NCBI RefSeq assembly: GCF_023015985.1
Contig: NZ_JALKAO010000005.1
Span: forward strand, 176,932-240,931
Reading direction: 5' to 3'
From: Marivita sp. S6314
GTDB lineage: Bacteria > Pseudomonadota > Alphaproteobacteria > Rhodobacterales > Rhodobacteraceae
DNA: 64,000 bases
Numbering within the stretch: the first letter of the stretch is position 1; each line of letters opens with the position of its first letter. The notes beneath the pieces are model-generated. The model was given only the letters and a program-made list of their open reading frames with translations. It was not told the origin of the DNA and made no database searches. This document shows, piece after piece, positions 47,095 to 56,146 of the stretch. A program made the translations under genes and the position numbers.

Positions 47095-48627
47095 GTGAGG
47101 GGCCCGCACAATATTCTGCGCCTGATCCGCACGGGTGCCACCTTGGAACGCACCGGTGCGATGGGTGTGGTTCTGGACGCGTTCGATGCACCGAAGTCGT
47201 TGCGCGTCGCGGCGCGCTTGCTGGGCTGGCCGTTCAAATGGCTGGGATATCACGGCGACCCGACGATGCCGCCTGCGCCGCGTGCTCTGACAGCCCTTGG
47301 GCCCGCCTACATCAAGTTTGGACAGGTGCTGAGCACGCGTCCGGATGTTGTTGGCGATGAGATGGCACAGCAATTGCGGGTGTTGCAGGATAAGTTGCCG
47401 CCGTTTTCCGTGGGCGAAGCCAAGGCCATGATCGAAGCCGAGCTTGGCATGCCCGTTTCGGAGATTTTTTCGGAATTCAGCGAACCGGTGGCTGCCGCAT
47501 CTATTGCGCAGGTGCACAAGGCCAGGTTGACCCAAAGCGGGGAGACCGTGGCGGTCAAAGTGCTGCGCCCCAATATTGAAAAAGACTTCCGCAAGGATAT
47601 CGACGCCTTTTATTTCGCGGCAGGCATGATCGAGGGGCTGTCGCCATCTTCGCGTCGGTTGCGCCCCAAAGATGTCATCACCCATTTTGAAGGCGTTGTG
47701 ATGGGTGAACTGGACCTGCGGCTGGAATCGGCGGCGGCGTCGGAATTTGCGGCGAATACCAAAGATGATCCGGGCTTTCAGCTTCCCGAGGTGAAATGGG
47801 ATCTGTCGAGCCGTCGCGTGATGACGCTGGGCTGGGCCGAAGGTTTGCCCCTGGGGGACAATGCGGCGCTGGACGCGGCGGGTCACGATCGCGCAGCGCT
47901 CAGCCAAAGGGTGCTGCAGCTTTTCCTCCAGCACGCTTTGCGAGACGGGTATTTCCATGCGGATATGCATCAGGGCAACCTGAAGGTTGCTCCGAATGGG
48001 GACATTATCGCGCTTGATTTCGGGATCATGGGCCATATCGACGAATACACCCGCCGCGTCTATGCCGAGATCCTGTTCGGATTCATCAAGCGCGATTACA
48101 AGCGCGTGGCCGAGGTTCATTTCGAAGCCGGATACGTGCCCAACGACCGCGATGTCGACGAGTTTGCACGCGCGCTGCGCGCGGTTGGCGAGCCGATCTT
48201 TGGTATGGATGCCACCCGGATTTCGATGGGCCGCCTGTTGGCCTATTTGTTCGAGGTGACCGAACGGTTCGGGATGGAGACGCGCACCGAACTGATCTTG
48301 CTGCAGCGCACCATGGTGGTCGTTGAAGGCGTTGCACGGTCGCTGGACCCCAAGATGAACATTTGGGATGTCGCGCGACCCATTGTGGAAGATTACATCA
48401 AAACCAGCATCGGTCCCCGTGCGCTTGCCAAGGATCTGGGCAAAACAGCGCTTGTTCTGGCCCGCTTTGGTCCGCGTCTTCCGGGGTTGGTCGAACAGGC
48501 CTTGGTTGCCCAGGGGCAGGATGCGCCGGAACCCAAATCGAATACGGGTCGGCTGGTTGCGCTGTGTCTGGGCATCGGGGCGGTGTTTGGCGGGGGTCTT
48601 GTGCTTTTGGCCGAAGCGATTTTCTGA
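47095..48627 (+). CDS. ubiB: Ubiquinone biosynthesis protein UbiB (atypical kinase/ATPase)
   Basis: 510 residues from the GTG at 47095, one base after the ubiE stop, giving VRGPHNILRLIRTGAT, the usual beginning. The atypical kinase features of the ABC1/ADCK/UbiB family are present: PKALG-type KxGQ segment IKFGQVLSTRPDVV (about residues 79-92), AAASIAQVHKARL and the AAVKVL-like VAVKVLRPNIE with catalytic lysine, then DMHQGNL and DFGIMGHI. Two C-terminal membrane helices end the protein. It supports quinone hydroxylation or lipid extraction. A longer frame begins at 47062 but lacks a ribosome-binding site. Confidence 0.97.
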   Translation: MRGPHNILRLIRTGATLERTGAMGVVLDAFDAPKSLRVAARLLGWPFKWLGYHGDPTMPPAPRALTALGPAYIKFGQVLSTRPDVVGDEMAQQLRVLQDKLPPFSVGEAKAMIEAELGMPVSEIFSEFSEPVAAASIAQVHKARLTQSGETVAVKVLRPNIEKDFRKDIDAFYFAAGMIEGLSPSSRRLRPKDVITHFEGVVMGELDLRLESAAASEFAANTKDDPGFQLPEVKWDLSSRRVMTLGWAEGLPLGDNAALDAAGHDRAALSQRVLQLFLQHALRDGYFHADMHQGNLKVAPNGDIIALDFGIMGHIDEYTRRVYAEILFGFIKRDYKRVAEVHFEAGYVPNDRDVDEFARALRAVGEPIFGMDATRISMGRLLAYLFEVTERFGMETRTELILLQRTMVVVEGVARSLDPKMNIWDVARPIVEDYIKTSIGPRALAKDLGKTALVLARFGPRLPGLVEQALVAQGQDAPEPKSNTGRLVALCLGIGAVFGGGLVLLAEAIF

Positions 48628-48641
48628 ACGGACCGGTTGAA

Positions 48642-48656
48642 GTAACCATTTCCTAA
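48642..48656. promoter_or_regulatory. CtrA-like site upstream of the flagellar operon
   Basis: GTAA-CCATTTC-CTAA fits the CtrA spacing TTAA-N7-TTAA with one mismatch in each half; the bases after the halves (CC, CC) also match the extended half-site TTAACC. It lies 49-63 bases before the start of the transglycosylase gene that heads the flhA unit. CtrA control of flagellar genes is established in related alphaproteobacteria; here it is inferred from sequence alone. Confidence 0.4.
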
Positions 48657-48704
48657 CCACCTGTCCCCTAGGTTTCTGCAAATCCGCAGAAGGCGAGGGA
48701 TCCG

Positions 48705-49364
48705 GTGTCAGGCTGGTTATTGGTGAAATCCATTTGGGTAGCGGCGTTGTGCGCGGTCTTCGGCGCATCTGCCGCGCATGCCAATCTGTGCGATGCCGCG
48801 GCCTATCATGCGGCGGGTCAATCGGGCGTGCCTGCCGATGTTCTGCTGACCATCACGCGGCTTGAAACCGGTCGCGGCCCGGATGCCGAACCGTGGCCTT
48901 GGGCCGTCAATCAGGCGGGGCAGGGTACATGGTTCGGATCAGAAGACGATGCCCGCTCTTTCGTGTTTTCAAAGATCAAAACTGGAACCACCAATATCGA
49001 TATTGGCTGTTTCCAGATCAACTACCGATGGCATGCTGACGGGTTTCGCAGTCTGGACGCGATGTTCAATCCCGAAACAAACGCGGAATACGCAGCAGAA
49101 TTCCTGACCCGCCTCTACCGCGAGTTTGGCACGTGGTCGGATGCCGCCGCTGCATATCATAGCCGCACGCCGGAATTTGCCGAAAAGTACCGGGCTCGGT
49201 TCGAGGAATATCGATCCGGAATCGTGACGGCGCTGCCGTCTCAGCCAACACCTGTGGTTCGGAAGGTCGCGCACGCCGCCAAGGCCAATACACCCCGGCG
49301 CGGGTCGTTGTTTCTGGCCGAAACCGCGACGAAACCGTTCATCAATATCGGCAGGCTCAAATGA
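48705..49364 (+). CDS. Transglycosylase SLT domain protein
   Basis: 219 residues with a signal peptide (about 1-26, cleavage near AHA-NLC). GTG start at 48705 with GGCGAGGGA upstream. It has the SLT fold: LLTITRLETGRG with the catalytic glutamate (about residue 52), FQINYRWH and AAEFLTRLYREFGTWSDAAAAYHS. It cuts peptidoglycan without water. Being translationally coupled to flhA (ATGA overlap), it probably opens the wall for the flagellar rod. It lacks a FlgJ rod-capping domain. Confidence 0.9.
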   Translation: MSGWLLVKSIWVAALCAVFGASAAHANLCDAAAYHAAGQSGVPADVLLTITRLETGRGPDAEPWPWAVNQAGQGTWFGSEDDARSFVFSKIKTGTTNIDIGCFQINYRWHADGFRSLDAMFNPETNAEYAAEFLTRLYREFGTWSDAAAAYHSRTPEFAEKYRARFEEYRSGIVTALPSQPTPVVRKVAHAAKANTPRRGSLFLAETATKPFINIGRLK

Positions 49365-51448
49365 TGGCGGGCAGCTTGCGCACCCTGTTCGGGCAGCCGA
49401 CCGTTGTGCTTGCGGTTGCGTTGATGGCAATCATCGTGATGATGATTCTGCCGGTGCCTGCTTTTGTTCTGGACATCGGACTTGCCACATCTTTTGCGTT
49501 GGCGATCCTCATTTTCACGGTGACCCTGTTCGTCGAACGGCCGCTGGATTTCTCGGCCTTTCCGACGATCCTCCTTGCGTCCTTGATGCTGCGGCTGTCG
49601 CTGAACATCAGTTCTACGAAACTGATCATTGGTCAGGGGCATACCGGCACCGATGCGGCGGGGAACGTCATTCAGGGGTTTGCCGATTTTGTCATGGGCG
49701 GCAGCGTGTTTCTGGGGCTCGTGGTTTTTTGCGTGCTTCTGATCGTCAATTTCATGGTGATCACCAAGGGGGCGGCGCGCATGGCCGAAGTGGGGGCCCG
49801 CTTCGCGCTCGACGGGATGCCGGGGAAGCAGCTTGCCATTGATAGTGATATGGCGGCCGGCGCGATTACCCATGCCGACGCCCGCGCACGACGCGAGGTG
49901 GAATTACAGGAAACCACCTTTTTTGGGTCGCTTGATGGCGCGTCGAAATTCGTCAAGGGCGATGCGGTGGCGGGGTTATTGATCACGCTTCTGAACATCA
50001 TTGTCGGGCTGATCATGGGCACGTTGGTCCACGGCATGCCATTGCGCTCTGCGTTTGAGACCTACGCGATCCTGACCGTCGGGGACGGGTTGGTGACGCA
50101 GATTCCGGCGGTGATTATTTCCATAGCGGCGGCACTTCTGCTGGCGCGCGGGGGGGCCATTGGTGCAACGGATCTTGCCATCACGCGCCAGCTGGGGCGC
50201 CATCCTGCGGCGCTTGCCACGGTGGCTGTCCTGATGGTGCTCTTTGCACTTGTCCCTGGCCTGCCCTTTGTGCCGTTCCTGACCGGAGGTCTGATACTGG
50301 GCGGTCTGGCCTATTGGGTCAGCCAACATCCCCCTGATCCCGCCGAGGTTGAAGAGGTCGATGAGGGCCCGGTGCTTCCAAAGGACCGGCCGATCGGCGA
50401 CGCGCTTGATCTCGATGACATTCATGTCGAATTTGCACCCGATCTTGTCGACATGGTGCTGAGCCCGATTGACGGGCTGGATTCGCGGATCACGAATATG
50501 CGGACCCATGTCGCCAAAAGCTTTGGCGTTATCATGCCCGAAGTGCGGCTGACTGACGACGCGATGCTGAAGGATGGCACCTATGTTGTGCGTATCCACG
50601 GGGTCGAAACCGCACGCGGCGTGTTGCACCCGGATCTGATGCTGGCGCTGATCCCCGAAGGCACCACGGATCTGCCCAAGGGCACCGATGTGGAGGAGCC
50701 TGTCTACGGCGCCCCTGCGCGGTGGATCCAAAGCGCAGAGCGTGAAGATGCCCAGATGAACGGGTTGACCGTCGTGTCCCCCAGCGAAGTTCTTGCGACC
50801 CATTTGCTTGAGATCATCAAACGAAACCTCGGGCGGCTCTTGACGATGAAATCGCTCAAACGGTTGCTCGACGAATTGGGATCGCTGTCAAACACGGTAC
50901 GCGCCGAGGCAAATCGGACGCTGATCGACCAAACCATTCCGGACAAGGTGCCGATGGACACCCTGCTTCAGGTGCTGAAACTCCTGCTCGAAGAACAGGT
51001 TTCGATCCGGAATTTCCAACTGATCCTCGAAGCGATTTCCGAAGCACGCGGGCAGGGTCATACGGCTGAATCCTTGTGTGAACATGTCCGGCAACGGTTG
51101 GGCTTTCAACTTGTGGCGTCGATGCGCCGCGAGGATGGGACCATTCCGCTGGTGCATCTGGCATCAGACTGGGAAAAAATCTTTGCGGAAAACGAACTGA
51201 AAAACGACCGTGGCGCGCCGGACGTGGCGCTTGCGCCCGGAGATTTCGAAAAGCTGTCCAAAAGCGTTGCCGAGGAGATGAATCGCGCGGGCCAGAAAGG
51301 CGTGTATCCAGCGCTTGTTATTCAGGGGCGGCGTCGCAGGTTTCTGAAAAGTCTGCTGGCGGCCAAGGGCATCACCAACCCGGTTCTGGCCTTTGAGGAA
51401 ATTGGCCTTGATGCGAAACCTGCCATCGTCGGCACAGTGGCGGCCTGA
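49361..51448 (+). CDS. flhA: Flagellar biosynthesis protein FlhA
   Basis: 695 residues, full length. Eight N-terminal membrane segments contain the FHIPEP region equivalent (VGARFALDGMPGKQLAIDSDMAAG, about 143-166) and DAVAGLLITLLNIIVG; the C-terminal cytoplasmic domain (about 340-695) docks export substrates and chaperones. It is a nonameric part of the flagellar export gate. It overlaps the upstream transglycosylase by 4 bases and is followed by fliR after two bases. Confidence 0.98.
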   Translation: MMAGSLRTLFGQPTVVLAVALMAIIVMMILPVPAFVLDIGLATSFALAILIFTVTLFVERPLDFSAFPTILLASLMLRLSLNISSTKLIIGQGHTGTDAAGNVIQGFADFVMGGSVFLGLVVFCVLLIVNFMVITKGAARMAEVGARFALDGMPGKQLAIDSDMAAGAITHADARARREVELQETTFFGSLDGASKFVKGDAVAGLLITLLNIIVGLIMGTLVHGMPLRSAFETYAILTVGDGLVTQIPAVIISIAAALLLARGGAIGATDLAITRQLGRHPAALATVAVLMVLFALVPGLPFVPFLTGGLILGGLAYWVSQHPPDPAEVEEVDEGPVLPKDRPIGDALDLDDIHVEFAPDLVDMVLSPIDGLDSRITNMRTHVAKSFGVIMPEVRLTDDAMLKDGTYVVRIHGVETARGVLHPDLMLALIPEGTTDLPKGTDVEEPVYGAPARWIQSAEREDAQMNGLTVVSPSEVLATHLLEIIKRNLGRLLTMKSLKRLLDELGSLSNTVRAEANRTLIDQTIPDKVPMDTLLQVLKLLLEEQVSIRNFQLILEAISEARGQGHTAESLCEHVRQRLGFQLVASMRREDGTIPLVHLASDWEKIFAENELKNDRGAPDVALAPGDFEKLSKSVAEEMNRAGQKGVYPALVIQGRRRRFLKSLLAAKGITNPVLAFEEIGLDAKPAIVGTVAA

Positions 51449-51450
51449 CG

Positions 51451-52152
51451 ATGATCGAGGGACTCACCCAAGACCTGAACGCGCAAGTCTGGTTGATGTT
51501 CGCCGTCTTCCTGCGGATCGCACCGGCCATTGCCCTGATGCCGGGCTACGGCGAAAAATCCGTGTCACCGCAGATCAAGGTCATGACGTCGCTGTTTCTG
51601 GCCGCAGCCGTCGCCCCCATCCTGGAACCCAGTCTGCCACCGGAACGGCTGACCGGGACGGCGCTCATGCAGTTCACGGCGCGCGAGACAACCATCGGCG
51701 TGTTCCTCGGGCTGATCTCACGGGGGATGTTGTTCCTGTTGGAAAAGATCGGCGCGGTGATCAGTCAGACCGTATCCTTGTCACAGATGCTGGGGAACGC
51801 CATTGATCCGATGCCAGTGATCAGTCACGTTTTGACGATCACCGGCCTTGCGCTCTTTTTTGCAACGTCTCTCAATGATGAAGCGCTGTTCTGGCTGCTG
51901 TCCAGTTACTTTGTCGATATCCCGTATTTGCAGGATATCTGGGGATTTTTCGCGGAAACGATCACCGGCTTTTTCCAGTATATCATGACAAACGGTGTAC
52001 TTTTGGCGTCGGGATTCATCGTCCTTTTCGTGGCCTATTACCTCTATTCCGGGTTCATCAACAAAACGATGCCGCAATTGATGGTCACCTTTATCGGGAT
52101 ACCGCTTGTCTCCCTGCTGTCGATTTTTTTTTGTACCAACATCATGAGTTGA
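51451..52152 (+). CDS. fliR: Flagellar biosynthetic protein FliR
   Basis: 233 residues, six membrane segments. The core FliR stretches FLRIAPAIALMPGYGEKSV (about 21-39) and GVFLGLISRGMLFLLEKIGAVIS are clear. It is an integral export-gate component with FliP and FliQ. Starts two bases after flhA. Confidence 0.96.
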   Translation: MIEGLTQDLNAQVWLMFAVFLRIAPAIALMPGYGEKSVSPQIKVMTSLFLAAAVAPILEPSLPPERLTGTALMQFTARETTIGVFLGLISRGMLFLLEKIGAVISQTVSLSQMLGNAIDPMPVISHVLTITGLALFFATSLNDEALFWLLSSYFVDIPYLQDIWGFFAETITGFFQYIMTNGVLLASGFIVLFVAYYLYSGFINKTMPQLMVTFIGIPLVSLLSIFFCTNIMS

Positions 52153-52213
52153 TCATGACAACCTGGGAAACCCGGGCGGGTCAGTTGACCAACTGGTCCT
52201 TAGAGTGGCTTGA

Positions 52214-53302
52214 ATGACGGCTTCGGACGAAGACCAGGACGACAAGCCGTATGAGGCGTCGCAGCGCAAGCTGGAGGACGCCCGCAAGAAAGGTCAGATT
52301 GTCCGTTCACAGGACACGGTTGCGCTGGGTGCGGTGTCTCTCTTGCTGGGGTCATTCTCCTATTTCTTCGGGGCGCCGGCCTTTGGCATTGTCGAAGGGG
52401 TGCGCGGGATGTTGTCTGATTTCATTCAGCGCCGCGTTGATCTTTCGTCTCAGCAAATCCTCGGGGCGCTGACGCCATGGGTGCTTGAGATCGTCGTGGT
52501 GTTTTTCGTTGTCCCGTTCTTCGTAATCACCGCAGGTCTGATTGCGGCGCGTCAAATGGTGTTTACCCAAGACAATCTGAAACCAAAGCTGTCCCGATTG
52601 TCCCTTTTGGCGAATGCCAAGAAGAAGTTTGGGGCCTCGGGCCTTTTCGAGTTTTTCAAAAGTGTAGCAAAGGCGATGGTCCTGTCGACCGTGCTTTGGA
52701 GTATTGTGACGTCGGAAATGAACGCGTCATTTCAATCAATTGTCATTCTGCCCAAAGCCCTGGTGTTTGGTGAAATCTTTGCCAGCTTTGTCACCTGGCT
52801 GGCCATTATCGTTGGCATCTATGTCTGTTTTTCGGCGATCGACATCATGTGGCAGATCAAGGCGCACGCCAAAAAGCAGCGGATGTCACACAAAGAGCTA
52901 AAGGACGAGCACAAGAACGAAGAAGGCGATGCGCAGGTCAAACAGCAACGGCGCAACAAGGCGGAAGAGATCGCGACCAACCGGATGCTGCTGGATGTGC
53001 CAAAAGCCTCTGTTGTGATCACCAATCCGACGCATTACGCGGTCGCGCTCAGCTGGACGGGTGGGAAGGACTCGGTTCCCAAATGCGTTGCGCGCGGAAC
53101 GGATGAAACGGCCCGTAAGATCCGGGAAGTGGCCATTCAATCAGGCGTCCCGCTGTACCGGGATCCACCCACTGCGCGGGCGCTTTATGCCAAGCTGAAG
53201 ATCGGCATGTCGATTGATCATGATCACTACAAGGCGGTTGCAATTGCCATTCGCTATGCGCGCCGCATCCAGAAAATGGTGGAAGATGACGCCAGAACGT
53301 AA
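52214..53302 (+). CDS. flhB: Flagellar biosynthetic protein FlhB
   Basis: 362 residues. Four membrane segments, then a cytoplasmic domain with the self-cleavage site NPTH (about residues 268-271 in VVITNPTHYAVAL). Cleavage switches export from rod/hook to filament substrates, in concert with FliK. The N-terminus DKPYEASQRKLEDARKKGQI is typical. The last 17 bases overlap the next gene. Confidence 0.97.
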   Translation: MTASDEDQDDKPYEASQRKLEDARKKGQIVRSQDTVALGAVSLLLGSFSYFFGAPAFGIVEGVRGMLSDFIQRRVDLSSQQILGALTPWVLEIVVVFFVVPFFVITAGLIAARQMVFTQDNLKPKLSRLSLLANAKKKFGASGLFEFFKSVAKAMVLSTVLWSIVTSEMNASFQSIVILPKALVFGEIFASFVTWLAIIVGIYVCFSAIDIMWQIKAHAKKQRMSHKELKDEHKNEEGDAQVKQQRRNKAEEIATNRMLLDVPKASVVITNPTHYAVALSWTGGKDSVPKCVARGTDETARKIREVAIQSGVPLYRDPPTARALYAKLKIGMSIDHDHYKAVAIAIRYARRIQKMVEDDART

Positions 53303-53711
53303 ACTTAAGGACATCCTCAGGGTTCTGGAGCTTCAGCTGACGCAGGTTGAGGCGCGGCTCGCGCAACAACAAAGGCGAAATGCGGACCTGCGTGACCAGC
53401 AACTGGCGATTATCGAGCAGAAGGACAGTATTTTGATGTCAGCAGCAGAATCCTGCGCGCGGCAGCCGTCTGTTTTTGCCTATCAACAATCGCGGTTAAA
53501 GAAACTGACGCGTGACCTGGAGGCGTTACAGCCGGAAATGGCACAAGCCGCGATGGCGCGGTTGTCGGCTGAAGAAGAGGTCCGGTCCGCTCTCAGGGAG
53601 CGGATCGGGGTGCAACAGCAGCTTTCAAATCTACGGGCGCGCTCGCCTCAGTCCCTGAACGTGCAGGAACAAGCCGCAGCGTTGTTTGCGTATATGAAGT
53701 CGCTCAATTGA
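53286..53711 (+). CDS. Coiled-coil protein, possibly FliJ-like
   Basis: 141 residues from the ATG at 53286, inside the end of flhB. Almost entirely helical and coiled-coil, rich in Gln, Arg, Ala and Glu (for example LELQLTQVEARLAQQQRRN). Size, composition and position between export genes fit FliJ, the stalk-like protein that connects FliI to FlhA, but no diagnostic motif is visible. It converges with fliL, overlapping by 8 bases. Confidence 0.6.
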   Translation: MTPERKLKDILRVLELQLTQVEARLAQQQRRNADLRDQQLAIIEQKDSILMSAAESCARQPSVFAYQQSRLKKLTRDLEALQPEMAQAAMARLSAEEEVRSALRERIGVQQQLSNLRARSPQSLNVQEQAAALFAYMKSLN

Positions 53712-54186
53712 CGTCCTGACGTGCCATGTCGGTGACAAGAACCGAGACCTGATCGTCCCGCAACACGCTGCGGGCCCGTTGTGTCAGCGTGGTGCGCACA
53801 AGGCCAAGGGTTTCCTTCGAGACCAGTTCGTCTTTGAACCCGTCCAAGGCCGCCAATTCAAACAACTCGTCAAGAAACGTGTCGCGGAGTTTTGGTTCGG
53901 CGGTTCGCACGTCATCCGCGCTGGCCGACGGCACTTCGAGCGCCACGGTGAGGATGACCACCGCGCGCACCCGGTTCCTGAGGATGACGGGCACAACAAA
54001 CTGCTTGGGCAATTTGACAATTTCCAGGTCTGCATCTTCGGCGTCTGTTTCAGACGAGACCGGTGGCGGATTGTCTGTTCCCGCATGCGCGGTGTCGCCT
54101 TGCGCAGGTTGCAGAAAGATCGCAGCACCGGTGCCGCCGGCAAGGCCAAGGACAAGGGCGATGACGGGAAAAAGGATTTTTTTCAT
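53704..54186 (-). CDS. fliL: Flagellar basal body-associated protein FliL
   Basis: 160 residues. A single N-terminal membrane helix (about 4-23) is followed by a periplasmic domain with the FliL pattern (VKLPKQFVVPVILRNRVRAVVILTVALEV, then LRDTFLDELFEL). FliL surrounds the stator units and stabilises them. It is the last gene of the flgB-to-fliL run. Confidence 0.85.
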   Translation of the reverse strand: MKKILFPVIALVLGLAGGTGAAIFLQPAQGDTAHAGTDNPPPVSSETDAEDADLEIVKLPKQFVVPVILRNRVRAVVILTVALEVPSASADDVRTAEPKLRDTFLDELFELAALDGFKDELVSKETLGLVRTTLTQRARSVLRDDQVSVLVTDMARQDVN

Positions 54187-54200
54187 GGGTTTGTCACCTT

Positions 54201-54932
54201 TCAGAACGGCAGCACGGCGTCGAGAACTTGCTGACCGATCCGCGGTTGCTGAACGTCGCTGATCTGGCCCCTGCCGCCATAAGAAATCCGCGCAGACGCG
54301 ATCTTGTCGTACCCAACTTCGTTCTTGCGGGTGATGTCCTCGCGCCGCACGTAGCCAGACACCAGCAGTTCCCGAAGCTCAAAATTCACACGGACTTCCT
54401 GCGTGCCTTCGATGCCCAGAACTCCGTTCGGGAGCACTTCGGTCACGGTTGCCGCAATGCGCAATGTCAGTTTTTCATTGCGGCGGACCGATCCGTTGCC
54501 CTCACTTTGACTTGCGGCGTCGAACTCCACCGCCGTGTCAATCGCCGCGCCGTCGGGCAGCGACTTATTCTTGCGTTGTGGGAGGCCAAAGAGCTGCGGA
54601 ACGCCAAGATTTTCTGACGATGAGCGCCCCCGCGAGGTGGAATTGGAAATCTCGGCCTTGTCATCGATTTCGATGATCACGGTCAGGATATCTCCGGTCG
54701 TGAAGGCGCGCCTGTCGCCGAAGAGCGACGTTTGATCCCCTGTCCACAGTGACGCTCTTCGGTAATCGGACATATCGGCCGTGGTTCTGGGAAATCCGGA
54801 AAACACCATCGCCTGCCGTTCGCTGCTTGTGTCCTGCGGCGTAAAAGAGGGCGGTTTTCCAACGTGATCCAATCGGGCGCAATGGGCCAGGAAGAGGATA
54901 CCGGACAGGGCAATGATCTTGGAGGGTCTCAT
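54201..54932 (-). CDS. flgH: Flagellar L-ring protein FlgH
   Basis: 243 residues. Lipoprotein signal with lipobox LAHC (about residues 15-18). Family segments: SLWTGDQTSLFGDRRAFTTGDILTVIIEI (about 62-90), NEKLTLRIAATVTEVLPNGVLGIEGTQEVRVNFE and SGYVRREDI. It forms the outer-membrane bushing of the rod. Start overlaps the flgA stop by one base. Confidence 0.96.
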   Translation of the reverse strand: MRPSKIIALSGILFLAHCARLDHVGKPPSFTPQDTSSERQAMVFSGFPRTTADMSDYRRASLWTGDQTSLFGDRRAFTTGDILTVIIEIDDKAEISNSTSRGRSSSENLGVPQLFGLPQRKNKSLPDGAAIDTAVEFDAASQSEGNGSVRRNEKLTLRIAATVTEVLPNGVLGIEGTQEVRVNFELRELLVSGYVRREDITRKNEVGYDKIASARISYGGRGQISDVQQPRIGQQVLDAVLPF

Positions 54933-55351
54933 CAGGGAAGGACTTTCAATGTGCCGTCGGCTTGGACCTCGGCACGGATCTGTGCGCGGGAGGTCAGGTT
55001 CATGGCGCGGATGACGTCCCCCGCCGCGCCGCGTTGCAGGGCGCGGGCTTCGGTCGAAATGGTCAGGCCGTTGATGGAAAAGATCGCTGGAATGATCTGG
55101 TTGCGTTCAACCACAGCCGGTGTCGCGAGGTTGCTGAGCAAAACGGGACGGCCCGCGTAAATCGCGCGTTGGACTTCCAAACCAATCACCGCGTCGGGTG
55201 ACGTGGCAGCGCCGGCGACGGTGCCGGATTTTAGCTCGATCTGCTGAGCGGTCACGATTTCACGCGCGCGCAGCGTTTCGCGCGCGAACACGGTGTCGGC
55301 CACTGACGGGACGGGCGCGCATAGAAGCGTCGCGATTAAGAAAGACCGCAT
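54932..55351 (-). CDS. flgA: Flagellar P-ring assembly chaperone FlgA
   Basis: 139 residues with a signal peptide (about 1-18). Only the SAF-like C-terminal half of larger FlgA proteins is present, the common short alphaproteobacterial form: VIGLEVQRAIYAGRPVLLSNL and ALQRGAAGDVIRAMN. It aids FlgI ring assembly in the periplasm. flgI is not in the window. The start overlaps the flgG stop by one base. Confidence 0.9.
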   Translation of the reverse strand: MRSFLIATLLCAPVPSVADTVFARETLRAREIVTAQQIELKSGTVAGAATSPDAVIGLEVQRAIYAGRPVLLSNLATPAVVERNQIIPAIFSINGLTISTEARALQRGAAGDVIRAMNLTSRAQIRAEVQADGTLKVLP

Positions 55352-56136
55352 CAGCGGACCTGAGTTGTCGCGCCAAGCATCTGGTCGACGGCAGAGATGA
55401 CTTTCGCGTTTAATTCATATCCGCGTTGTGCCTCGATCAACTCGGTCAATTCCCGCACCGGATCGACCGAGCTGTCCTCCAGATACCCCTGCCTCAGGGT
55501 GCCCAGCCCGTCCTCGCCCGGAGTTGCCACGAGCGGGCCACCTGAGGCTTCAGTCTCGCCGAAAAGATTGCCGCCAAGCGCCTCCAGACCCTTGGCGTTT
55601 GCAAATCCAACCAGATTGAGCTGTCCCAATTGCTGTGGTTCCGCGCTGTCGGCGAAATAGGCATAGACCTCGCCTTCAGGGTTGATCGAAATGCTGCGCG
55701 CGTCCTGGGGGATCACGATTTCGGGCGCGATGGGAAACCCTTCGGAGGTCACGATCACACCCTCTGCGTCGCGTTTCAGGGACCCATCCCGGGTATACGC
55801 CGTCTGACCCGATGGCATCGTCACTTCGAGATAACCATTGCCGTCAATTGCCAGATCGAGATCCGAGTTCGTCTGGCTGAGCGACCCTTGCGCGAGATGC
55901 ACGGAGACGGCAGCGGGCCGCACGCCGAGGCCCACCTGAACGCCGGTGGGCAAGACCGTGCCATCGGCCGCGTTTACCGTGCCGGCCCGGGCAACCTGTT
56001 GGTAATGCAGGTCGGAAAATTCCGCGCGGCGCGCGTTGTAGCCTGTGGTGTTCATGTTCGAAAGGTTGTTCGAAATGATCTCAACCCGCATCTGCTGGGC
56101 GGTCATTCCGGTGGCTGCAATTTTGAGGGCTCGCAT
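55351..56136 (-). CDS. flgG: Flagellar distal rod protein FlgG
   Basis: 261 residues, full length. N-terminal ALKIAATGMTAQQMRVEIISNNLSNMNTTGY and C-terminal ELTELIEAQRGYELNAKVISAVDQMLG are the conserved rod/hook helices; the central domain contains IDGNGYLEV. It builds the distal rod that passes through the P and L rings. Confidence 0.98.
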   Translation of the reverse strand: MRALKIAATGMTAQQMRVEIISNNLSNMNTTGYNARRAEFSDLHYQQVARAGTVNAADGTVLPTGVQVGLGVRPAAVSVHLAQGSLSQTNSDLDLAIDGNGYLEVTMPSGQTAYTRDGSLKRDAEGVIVTSEGFPIAPEIVIPQDARSISINPEGEVYAYFADSAEPQQLGQLNLVGFANAKGLEALGGNLFGETEASGGPLVATPGEDGLGTLRQGYLEDSSVDPVRELTELIEAQRGYELNAKVISAVDQMLGATTQVR

Positions 56137-56146
56137 GTCCTGTCCT

